This document shows, in pieces, positions 57,239 through 64,000 of a stretch of 64,000 nucleotides of DNA (positions within the stretch are counted from its first letter, which is position 1; each line of letters opens with the position of its first letter). The DNA is taken from assembly GCA_963726765.1 (NCBI GenBank), contig CAVSDH010000006.1, forward strand, positions 496,001 to 560,000. Direction: 5' to 3'. The position numbers and the translations under genes are program-made. The notes under the pieces were generated by a model, which saw nothing but the letters and a program-made list of their open reading frames with translations, searched no databases and was not told where the DNA came from. The stretch is from CAIWHR01 sp963726765. GTDB lineage: Bacteria > Pseudomonadota > Gammaproteobacteria > Burkholderiales > Casimicrobiaceae.

Positions 57239-57482
57239 GCGAGCGGCCGGCGAGGGGCCCCGCGGCCGGAGGCCGTGGGGATCGACGGCAATCGCAAGTC
57301 GACGCCGGCGGCCGACATGAGACATCACACATTCCGCATGGGGCACAAGGAGGCCGCGGCGCGAGCGGCCGGCGAGGGGCCCCGCGGCCGGAGGCCGTGG
57401 GGATCGACGGCAATCGCAAGTCGACGCCGGCGGCCGACATGAGACATCACACATTGTGCATGGGGCACAAGGAGGCCGCGGC
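57239..57482 (+). repeat. Two tandem 122-bp intercistronic repeats (family B)
   Basis: Units lie at 57239-57360 and 57361-57482 and begin 4 bp after the aspA stop; they are nearly identical (for example CATTCCGCATG against CATTGTGCATG). Each carries GGGGCCCCGCGGCCGG with hairpin potential, GGGGATCGAC, GCAATCGC, GGCCGACATGAG and a Shine-Dalgarno-like AAGGAGGCCG. These blocks appear in the same order as in the repeats after fabI. A 40-codon frame starting ATGAGACATCAC spans the unit junction, but I do not call it a gene. Confidence 0.88.
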
Positions 57483-57515
57483 GGACTCGGCCAACTTCTC
57501 CTCGGGGAGAACTCA

Positions 57516-58841
57516 ATGACACTCTCGATCATTCTGCAATTCGTCGTCGTGCTCGCCGCGATCTGGATGGGCGCGCGCTACTCAGGCATCGGCCTGGGCC
57601 TCTGGGGCGCCGTGGGACTCCTCGTGCTCGTTGCCGCGTTCGGCGTCAACCCGACGTCGCCTCCGATCGACGTGATGCTGATTATCCTCGCGGTCATCAT
57701 GGCCGCGTCGGTGATGGATGCCGCCGGCGGCATCGAATTCCTGGTGCGCATCGCCGAGCGCATCATCCGGGCCAATCCGAAGTATGTGACCATCGTCGCG
57801 CCGTTGACGACCTGGTCGTTCACGTTTCTCGCGGGCACCGGACACATCGTCTATCCGCTGCTGCCGGTGATCTACGAAACCGCCCACCAGAGCGGCATAC
57901 GACCCGAGCGCCCGATGGCAGTGGCGACGATCGCCTCGCAGCAGGCGATCACGGCGAGCCCCGTGGCCGCGGCAACGGCAGCGATGATCGGACTGTTCGC
58001 CGAAAAGGGAATGACGCAGTGGGGTCTGCCGCAGATTCTGATGGTCTGCGTGCCGGCCACGCTGACCGGCGTCGTCGCGGCCGCGATCGTCTCGATGTTC
58101 CTTGGCAAGGACCTGAAGGACGATCCGGAGTACCAGGCCCGACTCAAGGCCGGCGCGATTCCGATTCCGTACGGAGGCGCGGAGCGGCCGCCGCTCAGGC
58201 CCGCCGCCAAGGCGTCCGCGTTCATCTTCCTCGCCGGCGTCGCGCTGGTCGTGCTGTTCGGATTCTTCCCGGGCCTGCGCACGCTGCCCGGTGCCAAGGA
58301 TGCGCTCGCGATGCCGATCGTCATCGAGATCGTCATGATGTCGGTTGCCGCAGCGATGCTGCTGGTGACGAAGGTCAACGTCGACGAGATCCCGAAGACG
58401 GCGACGCTGCGTGCCGGCGTGGTCGCGGTCATCGGCATCTTCGGCCTCGCGTGGCTCGGCGACAGCTTCATTGCGGCGCACAAGGACGTGATCGTACCCG
58501 CGATCGGCAAGTGGGCCGAGCAGGCACCGTGGACGTTCGCGTTCGGCCTCTTCTTCGCCTCGGTGCTGCTGTACAGCCAGGCGGCGACGACCCGCGCGCT
58601 GATGCCGCTTGGAATCGCGCTCGGCATCCCGCCGCAATTCCTGATCGCGATGTTCCCTTCGGTCAACGGGTATTTCTTCATCCCGACCTACGGTTCGCTG
58701 ATCGCCGCGATCAACTTCGACCTGTCGGGCACGACCAAGATCGGCCGATACGTGCTCAACCACTCGTTCATGATCCCCGGCGTCGTGGCCACGGCGACCG
58801 CAGTGGCCACCGGCCTGTTCCTCGCGAGGATCATGTTCTGA
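57516..58841 (+). CDS. Anaerobic C4-dicarboxylate transporter, DcuA/DcuB family
   Basis: The 441-residue inner-membrane protein has ten or more helices. It contains the family segments VVLAAIWMGARYSGIGLGLW, GGIEFLVRIAERIIRANPK, FLAGTGHIVYPLLPVIYE, IASQQAITASPVAAAT and FPSVNGYFFIPTYGSL. Dcu proteins exchange fumarate, malate, aspartate and succinate, chiefly without oxygen. GGGGAG precedes ATG 57516. It is cotranscribed with aspA across the family B repeats, giving an aspartate-in/succinate-out module. Confidence 0.93.
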   Translation: MTLSIILQFVVVLAAIWMGARYSGIGLGLWGAVGLLVLVAAFGVNPTSPPIDVMLIILAVIMAASVMDAAGGIEFLVRIAERIIRANPKYVTIVAPLTTWSFTFLAGTGHIVYPLLPVIYETAHQSGIRPERPMAVATIASQQAITASPVAAATAAMIGLFAEKGMTQWGLPQILMVCVPATLTGVVAAAIVSMFLGKDLKDDPEYQARLKAGAIPIPYGGAERPPLRPAAKASAFIFLAGVALVVLFGFFPGLRTLPGAKDALAMPIVIEIVMMSVAAAMLLVTKVNVDEIPKTATLRAGVVAVIGIFGLAWLGDSFIAAHKDVIVPAIGKWAEQAPWTFAFGLFFASVLLYSQAATTRALMPLGIALGIPPQFLIAMFPSVNGYFFIPTYGSLIAAINFDLSGTTKIGRYVLNHSFMIPGVVATATAVATGLFLARIMF

Positions 58842-58900
58842 GCGACCCCCGCCATCGCGGTTTTCGGCGTGGCATCGCATGCCAACCCAAGGAGAAATCC

Positions 58901-59287
58901 ATGACAAGATCGACGCTCGCGGTGATTGCCGGGCTGTTTGCCGCCTTCGCGTTCGCGCAATCTACCGTGCCCTCCACCGCGCCGACGAACAAGGAGAAGC
59001 AGGAAATGGTGAACGACGCGACCGCGGGCGCTGGAAAGGGCTATGGGCAGGCGGCCGCCGAGGGTTCCGCGAAAGCCGCGGAATCCAAGGGCACGGCGAA
59101 AGTGTTGCCTGACCAAGCGTCCAAGCGGAAGACGGTGAATGCAGCTACCGCGAATACGGCCGGCAAAGGATACGGGACGACGGCCGCGGAAGGCTCGGCG
59201 AAGGCGGCGGCCGACACGTCGCCCCGGAAGGCGAAGCCCAAGCCGAAGCTCAACAGTCCGGAGATGAAAGAGGCGTCGAAGCCCTGA
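58901..59287 (+). CDS. Small secreted low-complexity protein with internal duplication
   Basis: A 128-residue protein with a clean signal peptide (MTRSTLAVIAGLFAAFAFAQ). It then has two copies of an Ala/Gly/Lys-rich unit: GKGYGQAAAEGSAKAA and GKGYGTTAAEGSAKAA, each preceded by N-x-A-T-A. The tail is Lys/Pro-rich. No family is recognised; the composition suggests a disordered periplasmic protein. AAGGAG precedes ATG 58901. It follows dcu by 59 bp and could be part of that operon. Confidence 0.7.
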   Translation: MTRSTLAVIAGLFAAFAFAQSTVPSTAPTNKEKQEMVNDATAGAGKGYGQAAAEGSAKAAESKGTAKVLPDQASKRKTVNAATANTAGKGYGTTAAEGSAKAAADTSPRKAKPKPKLNSPEMKEASKP

Positions 59288-59425
59288 GCCTTCCAGGGCA
59301 AGCAGTTGCCGCCGGATGACGATCCGGGCGCTTTGGCGTGCGCGCCGGGTACATCGCGTCGCGAATCGCCAGAGCGAAACCACTGCCTTCCGGCACCGCG
59401 GTAAACTCGGGCGGTTTGCAGCAAC

Positions 59426-60310
59426 GTGGACGCCCGATTGAAGGTTGTCGAGATCACCTATCGGTTCAGCGGGAGTGGCGCATCCGCCCGGTCGCGGCCC
59501 GATGACGCCGACGCTGCGCGCGATCGTCTCGACGAAGGGAGCCGGGCGATCGGCACGCTTGTCGATGCCCCGGGCGACGGAACCGGCACCGCACGGCGGA
59601 TCATCACGCTCGACGCGCGCGATCTCGGGCTGGCGCCTGGTGACAATGCGGCGCCGGAACAGCGCCCCTACGCGGCGGTGCTCGGATGTTCCGACGCGCG
59701 CGTGCCGATCGAACTGATCTTCAACGAGGGGCCGAACGACCTCTTCGTCGTGCGCGTGGCCGGCAACGGCCTCGGCGGCGAAGTGCTCGGCAGCCTGAAA
59801 TACGCCATCGACCACTTGGGCGGCAGCCTCAAGCTCATCGTCGTCCTCGGTCACAGCGGATGCGGCGCCGTCTCCGCCGCGGTCGACGTTTTCCTCAACC
59901 CGGAGGCTTATCTTTCGTTGGCCATGAAGCACTCGCTGCGCGGCATCCTCGACCGCCTGCTGGTCGTCGTTCATGCCGCGGCGAAAAGAATGACCGCCGC
60001 ACACGGCCCGAGGACTGCGCAGCTCGGCGGCTATCGAGAAGCGCTGATCGAAGCGGCAGTGGTCTCGAACGCGGCGCTCGCCGCCTTCACGGTGCAGCAG
60101 GAACTCGCAGCCGCCGCGCCGCGGGGCCTGCGCGCCGCGTATGGTGTCTATCTGCTGGCCGACCGGACTGTCTGGGCGCCGCGCAGCGAAAGCGCGGAAT
60201 GCAGCGGACTCGCGTATCCGCCTGCCGACGGCCCGGCCTTCGACCGTTTCGCCGATGCAGTCGTGCGGTCGGATCGAATCACGGCGTTGCTCGAAGGCGG
60301 CGCGCCGTAG
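59426..60310 (+). CDS. Beta-class carbonic anhydrase
   Basis: The 294-residue protein has the zinc and active-site motifs of beta-carbonic anhydrases: VLGCSDARVPIELIF (Cys and the Asp-Arg dyad) and VVLGHSGCGAVSAAVDV (His and Cys ligands). RVAGNGLGGEVLGSLKYAI lies between them. It interconverts CO2 and bicarbonate. It is longer than the usual 210-230 residues owing to an N-terminal extension of about 80 residues that is not recognisable. The GTG start at 59426 is the furthest plausible; a shorter start within the extension is possible. Confidence 0.9.
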   Translation: MDARLKVVEITYRFSGSGASARSRPDDADAARDRLDEGSRAIGTLVDAPGDGTGTARRIITLDARDLGLAPGDNAAPEQRPYAAVLGCSDARVPIELIFNEGPNDLFVVRVAGNGLGGEVLGSLKYAIDHLGGSLKLIVVLGHSGCGAVSAAVDVFLNPEAYLSLAMKHSLRGILDRLLVVVHAAAKRMTAAHGPRTAQLGGYREALIEAAVVSNAALAAFTVQQELAAAAPRGLRAAYGVYLLADRTVWAPRSESAECSGLAYPPADGPAFDRFADAVVRSDRITALLEGGAP

Positions 60311-60323
60311 CGGCGATCGCCGG

Positions 60324-61197
60324 TCAGGGCGTCGTCGCTGCGACGACAGCCCGCCGGCGCCACGCACACGTAAGGTATCAACGTCAGCGCGCCAATCACG
60401 AGATACGCGAGCACGGTCCGCGTAATCGCAGACGGCGCCGAGTTGAGCGTCACCACCACGAGCGCAAGGCCCGGATTGCGCACCGCGCTGCAGATGGCGG
60501 TCGCCGTCCGTGTCGCGGGCTCCGGGCCGCCCAGGAGGTGCCCGACGGCAAGCGCGGTTGCGGTCACAACGACAACGGCGAGCGTGAGGCGCCAGCCCGC
60601 GCCGATGACGACCTGCCAGATGTCGATCAGCACGAGGACGAGCAGGAGAACGAGCAACGCACCCCCGAGCCGGCGCAGCCTTGGCTCGATCGACCCGGCG
60701 GTCGCAGCCCAGAAGCGTTTCATCGTCATGCCGAGTGCGAGCGGCAGCAGCTGGGCCACGAAAACCTGCTGCGCCAGATGTTGCGGTGCGATGAATGCGC
60801 GAGCGTTGTAATACTCGTCGAGTGCCGCAATCCACAGCGGCATCGAGACCACTGCCAGAATCGCGACGGCGATCTGCAGCGCGGGCGCGAACGACCGGTG
60901 ACCACCCGCACCGAGCGACCGCCGCAGTGCAACCGGCGCTCCGGGCGAGATCGCCATCAGCACGATCCCGACCTCGGCCGGTCTGGGGAGATCGAGCGCA
61001 CGGGCCACGACGAGCGCGATCGCCGGCACCGCGACAAGCACCGAGAAGAGGCCTTTCAGCACCAGGCCGGGCCGCTGCCATACCCACCGGAATTCGCCGG
61101 GCACGAGCGTCAGGCCGAGGTCGAACATGACGGTGAAGAGCGTCGCGGCCGCGACGATCGACAGGATCCATCCGGGAACCGGTCCGTCTATGGGCAT
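60324..61197 (-). CDS. BASS-type (bile acid:sodium symporter-like) membrane transporter (3' frameshift)
   Basis: About 290 residues with eight to ten helices; FTVMFDLGLTLVPGEFRWV, ISPGAPVALRRSL and SAVRNPGLALVVV correspond to the conserved crossing regions of the SBF/BASS family. The substrate is unknown. Literally the frame continues to 60148, antisense through the end of the carbonic anhydrase gene. A one-base change near 60350 ends it at 60324 (RAVVAATTP), just clear of that gene, which I judge more likely. Start ATG 61197 is the first that opens directly into a membrane helix. Confidence 0.7.
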
Positions 61198-61291
61198 GGC
61201 GGCAGTCGTGAGAACAATTCGGTTGCTCGGCGCCCGTCTCGCGTCGACCGCCAGGTACGCCATTCGGCCAGGAATTTCGCGGGGAGCCCCG

Positions 61292-62680
61292 TCAATGGCC
61301 GCCGGGTGCCGACGTTTCGCGTGATCCGCCCAATCCCTGGACATCGGGAATGCGGGCAAGGGCCCGGATTTCGGGCTCGCTGTAAAGACTTTCGATCGCC
61401 CGGTCGAGCAAATCGAGCTGCAGCCGGAGCGCGGCGCGGCGGCGCTCCGGCAGCGCGTGGATGAGATTTTCGAGAAGGGCACGCAGCCGGCGCGCGATCT
61501 GTACGTTGTTCGCGCCGCAGGACCGGATCTCGGTGCATGCGACGTCGACGTAGTCCTCCCAGTTGGGCGTCCGGAAGATCACGCGGGGGTGACCTGCGTC
61601 GTCGGGAATCGCCTCGCCACGGAGCTGCCGCCTGCCGACGGCGCGCAGGAGTCGGTGCACCTGGTCGATGGCGAGAACGGCGGTGGTCGGATCGTTGATG
61701 GCCGGCGACAGCGCCTTCAACCCGATGTCGACCAGGATCCTGAAAGCGAACATCGGATCCTGCTCGAGCGTGCGCTCGGGGCCAAGGGCCACGGTCGCCT
61801 GCAGCAATCGGTCGTCGATCGCTGCCGCGCCGCCATGGAGCACGAACAGGGGCTCGTCCGTTGCGACGAAGTCCCCGACCTGGGGCACGAACTCGATCAT
61901 GCCGTCGCGCTCGCACGCCAGCAAGAAAAGCGTCGACAGGTCGACCGCGAGCACCGTTTCGGACGTTCCCCGATGCAGGACGACCCGGCTCCCGCGGCCC
62001 GGCGGCACGCGCTCGGCGATCGTCTCTGGCAGGAGCGTCGCGGCGGGACGCGGGTAGACGGACTCGACGACCCGGAGTCCGTCGTCCCCGACCCGCGCAA
62101 GGACGCTCACCGGGCGCAGCAGCCGCGCCGCGTAGTCGATCAGGAACAGGAAGTCGGCGATGCATGCGACACCGAGAATCGCCGTGAACAGCGCGATCAG
62201 CTGGTGGGGCGCCTGCCCGGCCCGGTTCAGTGCGCTGACGGAAAAGACCAGCGTGAACACGAACAATCCCACGCTGTAGCGCACGACGTTGTCGCGCAGC
62301 AGCATCGTCGCGATGATCCGCGGTGTCAGTTGCCCGCCGGCGATCTGGATGGCGACCAGAAGCGAACCGAACGTGAACACCAGGAAAGAGAGCGTGAGCG
62401 TGATCACGGTCTGGAACATCGCCTGCATGCCCTCGACGTCCAACCCCGCAATCTGCCAGCCGAGCCATTCGTCGAGAATGCGCAGCGGCAGCGCGATCAG
62501 CAGCACGACGACGATGGCGACGATCGGAACGGTCCAGAGCGCCGACTTGAGGTAACTCGTCGCGCGGTACAGTGGGCCCCACGTCAGCTTGCTCCGCAGA
62601 TGACGGAACATGCCTTGCGATCCCGGTGCGACGTCGTCCGGCAGTTCGCGCCGGGTGGCGGGAGGGGGTGGGGAGTTCAC
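61292..62680 (-). CDS. DUF2254 membrane protein
   Basis: The 462-residue protein has four N-terminal membrane helices (WTVPIVAIVVVLLIALPLRI, TVITLTLSFLVFTFGSLLVA and two more). A soluble region includes VPQVGDFVATDEPLFVLHG and LKALSPAINDPTTAVLAIDQ, the latter diagnostic for DUF2254. Function is unknown; predicted roles include envelope or ion homeostasis. GTG 62680 is the longest start; ATG 62610 is an alternative. Confidence 0.85.
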   Translation of the reverse strand: MNSPPPPATRRELPDDVAPGSQGMFRHLRSKLTWGPLYRATSYLKSALWTVPIVAIVVVLLIALPLRILDEWLGWQIAGLDVEGMQAMFQTVITLTLSFLVFTFGSLLVAIQIAGGQLTPRIIATMLLRDNVVRYSVGLFVFTLVFSVSALNRAGQAPHQLIALFTAILGVACIADFLFLIDYAARLLRPVSVLARVGDDGLRVVESVYPRPAATLLPETIAERVPPGRGSRVVLHRGTSETVLAVDLSTLFLLACERDGMIEFVPQVGDFVATDEPLFVLHGGAAAIDDRLLQATVALGPERTLEQDPMFAFRILVDIGLKALSPAINDPTTAVLAIDQVHRLLRAVGRRQLRGEAIPDDAGHPRVIFRTPNWEDYVDVACTEIRSCGANNVQIARRLRALLENLIHALPERRRAALRLQLDLLDRAIESLYSEPEIRALARIPDVQGLGGSRETSAPGGH

Positions 62681-62778
62681 GAGCGGGGGTCCGTCACGAA
62701 TTGCCGAACAAGAAATCTGCGGAGCGTTCCACTATCATAGCGCGTGCGGCCTCGCGCAGGCATCGATCGGGAGGGGAA

Positions 62779-63438
62779 ATGGAGCGCATGGTGGAGCGGG
62801 AACGCGAGCGGCTGCTCGACCCCGTCGACCGGATTTCGGAGATCCTGTTCGGGCTCATCATGGCAGTCACGATCGTCGGCGCGCTGTCGGTCGCCACGGC
62901 AAGGCAGAGCGACGTGCGCACCGTCCTGATCGCCGCGCTTGGATGCAATCTCGCGTGGGGCCTGGTCGATGCCGTCATGTACCTCGTGCGCACGGTGACG
63001 GAGCGGACCCGCAACCAGGTCCTGCGGAAGCGCGTGACGGATGCCGACGCCGCGACCGCACGGCGCCTGATCGCGTCGGCGCTGCCGGATCCTCTCGCGA
63101 GGATCGTCGGGCCCGAGGAAATCGAGGGAATTCGCCGGCGGCTGGCCGCGTCTTCGCCGCCGACGCCGTCGATTCTTGTTCGTGACGACTACCTCGCCGC
63201 CGTCGGGATCTTCCTGCTGGTCGTCATCGCGACGCTTCCCGTCGTCGTCCCGTTCATGCTGACGACCGACGTGGCGCTGGCGATGAAGTGGTCGAGGGCG
63301 GTCACTTTGGTCATGCTCTTTCTGTGCGGATACGCGCTGGGGCGGCACTCCGGATATCGCCGGCCCGTCGCCGGCGGAATGCTGATGGCCCTGCTGGGCG
63401 CGGTCCTGATCGCCGCCGTGATGGCGCTCGGTGGCTGA
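62779..63438 (+). CDS. VIT1/CCC1-like membrane protein
   Basis: The 219-residue protein begins with a short charged N-terminus, then DPVDRISEILFGLIMAVTIV and GCNLAWGLVDAVMYLVRTV. These resemble the first two helices of VIT/CCC1 iron-manganese transporters, here separated from three C-terminal helices by a cytoplasmic region. GAGGGGAAA precedes ATG 62779. It may move or sense a metal ion, but the similarity is limited to the helices. Its stop overlaps the next gene (TGATG). Confidence 0.65.
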   Translation: MERMVERERERLLDPVDRISEILFGLIMAVTIVGALSVATARQSDVRTVLIAALGCNLAWGLVDAVMYLVRTVTERTRNQVLRKRVTDADAATARRLIASALPDPLARIVGPEEIEGIRRRLAASSPPTPSILVRDDYLAAVGIFLLVVIATLPVVVPFMLTTDVALAMKWSRAVTLVMLFLCGYALGRHSGYRRPVAGGMLMALLGAVLIAAVMALGG

Positions 63439-64000
63439 TGACTTCCATGGCGCCGTTTCAGCATCGGGCCTTCATTGCACTTCTCGCTGCCGCGCCCGTC
63501 AGCGCGGCGGTCGCCGGCAGCGGAAGCGACGCTCGAGACTTCGGTCGCAGCCACGGGGTACTACTACGCGATGCGCGACGAACCGGATTTCGGCGTCGGC
63601 GTCGCCACGCTCGACCGCGGCGCGCTGCATCTCGAAGCGCGATACAACTACGAGGCACGCAACGCCGCATCCGCCTTCGTCGGCTGGACGTTCGCGGGAG
63701 GCGACGCCGTGACCTATTCGCTCACGCCCATCGCCGGCGCACTGTTCGGAGCCGCCCGCGGGTTCGTGCCGGGCGTCGAGGCGAGCGTGGGCTGGCGGGA
63801 CTTCGACGCGTACGTCGAGGCCGAGTACGTTCACGACACCGCGCAGGAGGACGCGAGCTACTGGTATGCGTGGAGCGAACTCGGGTGGAAGCCCGCGGAC
63901 TGGCTGCGCGTCGGCCTCGTCGGCCAGCGCACGCGGACCCTCGACAACGGCCGTGACCTGCAGCGCGGCATCTTCGGCCAGTGGATCGTGGACAAGGCGA
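63438..64000 (+). CDS. Exported protein of unknown function, truncated by the window edge (frameshift)
   Basis: The gene starts MTSMAPFQHRAFIALLAAAP with a signal peptide ending near VAGSG. After a one-base shift near 63520 a well-formed sequence follows to the edge: ETSVAATGYYYAMRDEPDFG, ALHLEARYNYEARNAAS, FVPGVEASVGWRDF, YWYAWSELGWKPADWLRVG. The alternating aromatic/charged strands look like an outer-membrane beta-barrel. No family is recognised. The start is coupled to the upstream stop. Confidence 0.6.

Noticed and set aside
57319..57441. 40-codon ORF spanning the family B repeat junction (starts ATGAGACATCAC)
   Set aside because: It exists only because of the tandem copy and has no independent support as a gene.
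58688..61171. 827-codon open frame on the minus strand across dcu, the small secreted gene and carbonic anhydrase
   Set aside because: It runs antisense through three well-supported genes and has no recognisable domain.

Overview
The window is about 66% G+C and reads as chromosomal DNA of a betaproteobacterium, most like the Burkholderiales. The support is a class I PHA gene set (phaC, phaB, phaR, phasin) with phaR beside rimO, an RpfE-type gene coupled to recJ, a bamD/rluD/pgeF block, a LolC/LolD pair, a Bug-type periplasmic binding protein and an FNR-like regulatory signature. I see no rRNA, tRNA, CRISPR array, insertion sequence or prophage. At least seventeen single-base frame breaks interrupt otherwise well-preserved genes, some in compensating pairs. 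Most are probably uncorrected indels in the assembly rather than real decay; affected genes are given with their whole span and the break position.

Layout. 1-7.4 kb: the end of a sulfotransferase-like gene, a TPR protein with a glycosyltransferase-like C-terminus, a TonB-dependent receptor (minus strand) with its own terminator, an 0.8 kb gene-free stretch, and a TPR lipoprotein. 7.5-19.3 kb: two GNAT acetyltransferases, a TldD/TldE-type protease pair with a tiny ORF coupled between them, and on the opposite strand a Yej-type peptide ABC transporter with two tandem binding proteins. 19.5-33.6 kb: housekeeping genes, namely an AlkA-like glycosylase, an SrkA-like kinase, LolD/LolC, a Dabb protein, RpfE-like/RecJ, a short-chain reductase, a DinG-like helicase, BamD, RluD, PgeF and a ZIP transporter.

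33.7-58.8 kb is a storage and low-oxygen block: phaC1, phaB, a 36-residue lipoprotein, a Bug protein, an operon of a CBS-domain protein plus a second PHA synthase, a divergent phosphoribosyltransferase, phasin, phaR, rimO, a Ddn-like protein, Kup, a truncated KdpD-like kinase and damaged KdpE-like regulator, then a minus-strand operon DUF3141 hydrolase-phosphate acyltransferase-acyl kinase-FabI-RRM protein, and a divergent aspartase-Dcu transporter operon. 58.9-64 kb: a small secreted protein, a beta-carbonic anhydrase, a BASS-type transporter, a DUF2254 protein, a VIT-like membrane protein and the start of an exported protein.

How it fits together: perfect FNR/FixK-type palindromes (TTGAY-N4-RTCAA) lie in three promoter regions: before the short-chain reductase, between the CBS-phaC2 operon and the phosphoribosyltransferase, and between the DUF3141-pta-ackA-fabI operon and aspA-dcu. 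Two are about 41 bp from a good -10, the class II activator position. The inferred theme is an oxygen-responsive programme joining carbon storage, acyl-phosphate fermentation, fumarate/aspartate metabolism and potassium homeostasis, similar in content to the low-oxygen-activated (lxa) locus of Burkholderia cenocepacia. Two related families of about 121-bp tandem repeats sit immediately after fabI and after aspA, each in the direction of its operon.
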